A DNA stretch of 64,000 nt from Youngiibacter fragilis 232.1 (lineage in GTDB: Bacteria > Bacillota > Clostridia > Clostridiales > Clostridiaceae). Made by a program: the position numbers and the translations under genes. The notes beneath the pieces are model-generated. The model saw only the letters and a program-made list of their open reading frames with translations. It searched no databases and had not been told where the DNA came from. Below, piece by piece: positions 62,564-64,000 of the stretch. How positions within the stretch are numbered: position 1 is the first letter of the stretch; every line of letters begins with the position of its first letter. The stretch covers positions 1 to 64,000 of the forward strand of contig NZ_AXUN02000203.1 in assembly GCF_000495435.3 (NCBI RefSeq), given 5' to 3'.

Positions 62564-64000
62564 CTATTCGTCCCCTGAGTCACCCTCAAGGTCCTCGGTG
62601 ATGACATACCTCATCTCATCAAGTTCGTTGACCTGTGGCTGAGGCTCTGTTTCCGGAACAATTTCCTCCGCCTTTGCCTCGGCTACAGGAGCTGGATCTT
62701 CCTTCTTCCCAAAGCCTTCACCCTTGTACTCCCTCACGACCTCCATGAACTCTTCACCGGTCATTGTCTCTTTTTCGAGAAGCCTTTCTGAAAGCACAGT
62801 CAGGAGCTCCCTGTTGTCATTTAATATATCAAGGGCAGTCTTATGTCCCGCCTTGATTATCTTGAGTGTCTCCTCGTCTATCTTAGTAGCGGTCTCATCA
62901 CTGACATTAAGGACTGCACGTCCGTCGAGATATTGGCCTCTTATGGATTCAAGCGCCATCATGTCGAAGGTATCGCTCATTCCGTACATGGAAACCATCC
63001 TTCTCGCCATCTGGGTTGCCCTCTCGATGTCGTTGGAGGCTCCTGTCGTTATGGAACCGAACTCTACCTCTTCAGCTGACCTGCCTCCAAAGAGTATCGC
63101 TATCTCCTTCAGCATCTCATCCTTTGACATGAGGTACTTCTCATCCTCAGGCACCTGCATCGTGTAGCCGAGGGATCCCATGGTCCTTGGTATTATGGTT
63201 ATCTTGATTACAGGGTCTGTTCCCTTCTGCATTGCAGCTACAAGCGCATGGCCTATCTCGTGGAACGCGACTATCCTCTTCTCGTTTACGGACATTATCC
63301 TGTCCTTCTTCTGCTGTCCTGCTATTACGACCTCTATGGATTCCTGGAGGTCCTCCTGCATTACGAACTTACGGCCGTTCTTTACAGCCCTAAGCGCAGC
63401 CTCGTTTATCATGTTCGCAAGGTCCGCTCCGACAGCTCCTGGTGTACCCTTGGCTATCTCATTGAGGTTGACATCCTCCCCCATCTTGACATCCTTGGAA
63501 TGCACCTTGAGTATGGCTTCCCTGCCCTTCAGGTCCGGTGAATCGACTATTATCCTCCTGTCGAACCTTCCAGGCCTGAGAAGGGCCTTGTCCAGAACTT
63601 CAGGTCTGTTGGTAGCTGCAAGGAGTACTATACCCTTTGAGGAATCGAAGCCGTCCATCTCAGCAAGGAGCTGGTTCAGCGTCTGTTCCCTCTCATCGTT
63701 TCCGCCTGGAAGCCCTCCGGTTTCCCTGGACTTTCCGATGGCGTCGATCTCATCTATGAAGATTATGCACGGTGCCTTGGCCATGGCTTCCTTGAACAGG
63801 TCCCTGACCCTGGCAGCTCCCATTCCAACAAACATCTCAACGAAGGCCGAGCCTGATAGGGAGAAGAACGGCACCTTGGCCTCTCCTGCGACTGCCTTTG
63901 CAAGCAATGTCTTTCCTGTTCCCGGAGGCCCCACAAGAAGCGCTCCCTTGGGAAGCCTTGCTCCGATATCCACATACTTCTGGGGATTATGCAGGAAATC
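62564..64000 (-). CDS. ftsH: ATP-dependent zinc metalloprotease FtsH, 5' end outside window
   Basis: The C-terminal part of FtsH, an inner-membrane AAA protease that removes damaged or regulatory proteins. The frame is open to base 64000 (residues [17 protein letters not shown] precede the first GTG), so the N-terminal membrane part is off-window. Walker A is [18 protein letters not shown], Walker [13 protein letters not shown], and the SRH contains RPGRFDRR. The zinc site is [12 protein letters not shown] (HExxH) with the third ligand region further on. The acidic C-terminal tail (about 45 residues, many Glu/Pro/Ala) is typical. Gap of 89 bases to helD. Confidence 0.97.
   Translation of the reverse strand, partial: DFLHNPQKYVDIGARLPKGALLVGPPGTGKTLLAKAVAGEAKVPFFSLSGSAFVEMFVGMGAARVRDLFKEAMAKAPCIIFIDEIDAIGKSRETGGLPGGNDEREQTLNQLLAEMDGFDSSKGIVLLAATNRPEVLDKALLRPGRFDRRIIVDSPDLKGREAILKVHSKDVKMGEDVNLNEIAKGTPGAVGADLANMINEAALRAVKNGRKFVMQEDLQESIEVVIAGQQKKDRIMSVNEKRIVAFHEIGHALVAAMQKGTDPVIKITIIPRTMGSLGYTMQVPEDEKYLMSKDEMLKEIAILFGGRSAEEVEFGSITTGASNDIERATQMARRMVSMYGMSDTFDMMALESIRGQYLDGRAVLNVSDETATKIDEETLKIIKAGHKTALDILNDNRELLTVLSERLLEKETMTGEEFMEVVREYKGEGFGKKEDPAPVAEAKAEEIVPETEPQPQVNELDEMRYVITEDLEGDSGDE

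Overview
The window reads as one stretch of a chromosome from an anaerobic, fermentative member of the Firmicutes, most likely a clostridium. The evidence is the Shine-Dalgarno-rich gene starts (AGGAGG types, several with TTG or GTG starts), consensus sigma-A promoters, two T-box riboswitches, an oxygen-sensitive class III ribonucleotide reductase (nrdDG), an iron-sulfur two-subunit serine dehydratase, a RelQ-type alarmone synthetase and HesB-like proteins of the clostridial type. I cannot fix the genus from sequence alone. No rRNA, tRNA, CRISPR array, prophage or complete insertion sequence was seen.

Layout. Bases 1-758: end of an AbiEii-type toxin gene running in from the left. 859-7122 (minus): a six-gene run queG, plsC, nth, an orphan PAS histidine kinase, a PAP2 membrane phosphatase and ddl. 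7256-8856: cysK-cysE under a promoter with a palindromic operator. 8980-12053: a soluble MgtE_N/CBS protein, a lipid kinase and pssA. 12082-16521: the L-serine dehydratase subunits behind a TGS-uridine-kinase-like gene, then fructose-bisphosphate aldolase. 16811-20583: a small coiled-coil ORF, a CYTH protein and leuS behind a Leu (CUC) T-box. 20712-24663: a YgbA_NO protein, nrdG-nrdD with possible NrdR boxes, and an unknown 149-residue protein.

24741-30577 is the most unusual part. Tandem hesB-like genes are followed by an AT-rich DUF4143 ATPase gene. Next comes a decayed chimera in which the 3' part of the downstream ROK kinase gene is joined to the distal part of the hesB pair. Then come DUF2812-PadR and the intact ROK gene. 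The chimeric joint is what a tandem duplication between two copies of a 10-bp sequence (25248-25257 and 29930-29939) would leave.

30614-34673 holds a VWA/HExxH protein, a MoxR ATPase, a repeat protein and RelQ. 34822-37625 holds a persulfide-type four-domain fusion (CoA-disulfide-reductase, rhodanese, TusA, DsrE) with its ArsR regulator. 37781-47029 holds housekeeping genes (SDR, tkt, tyrS, trpS and ilvA behind an Ile (AUC) T-box), plus a 53-residue zinc-ribbon gene whose ribosome-binding site can be paired away by its own leader. 47186-50507 is a HAD-DUF2207-LemA operon. 50684-58655 holds MarR-MATE with a clear operator, prfC, an M18 aminopeptidase, a CDF metal exporter and an OxlT-type MFS carrier. 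58820-64000 holds an AT-rich AlbA_2 regulator with an internal 12-bp repeat, helD, and the 3' part of ftsH running off the right edge.

How the genes work together. Sulfur handling recurs (cysEK, HesB pair, CoADR-rhodanese-TusA-DsrE). So do serine flow (sdaAA/AB, cysE, pssA), amino-acid starvation control (two T-boxes, RelQ, three aminoacyl-tRNA synthetases) and envelope or lipid synthesis (ddl, plsC, pssA, lipid kinase, PAP2).
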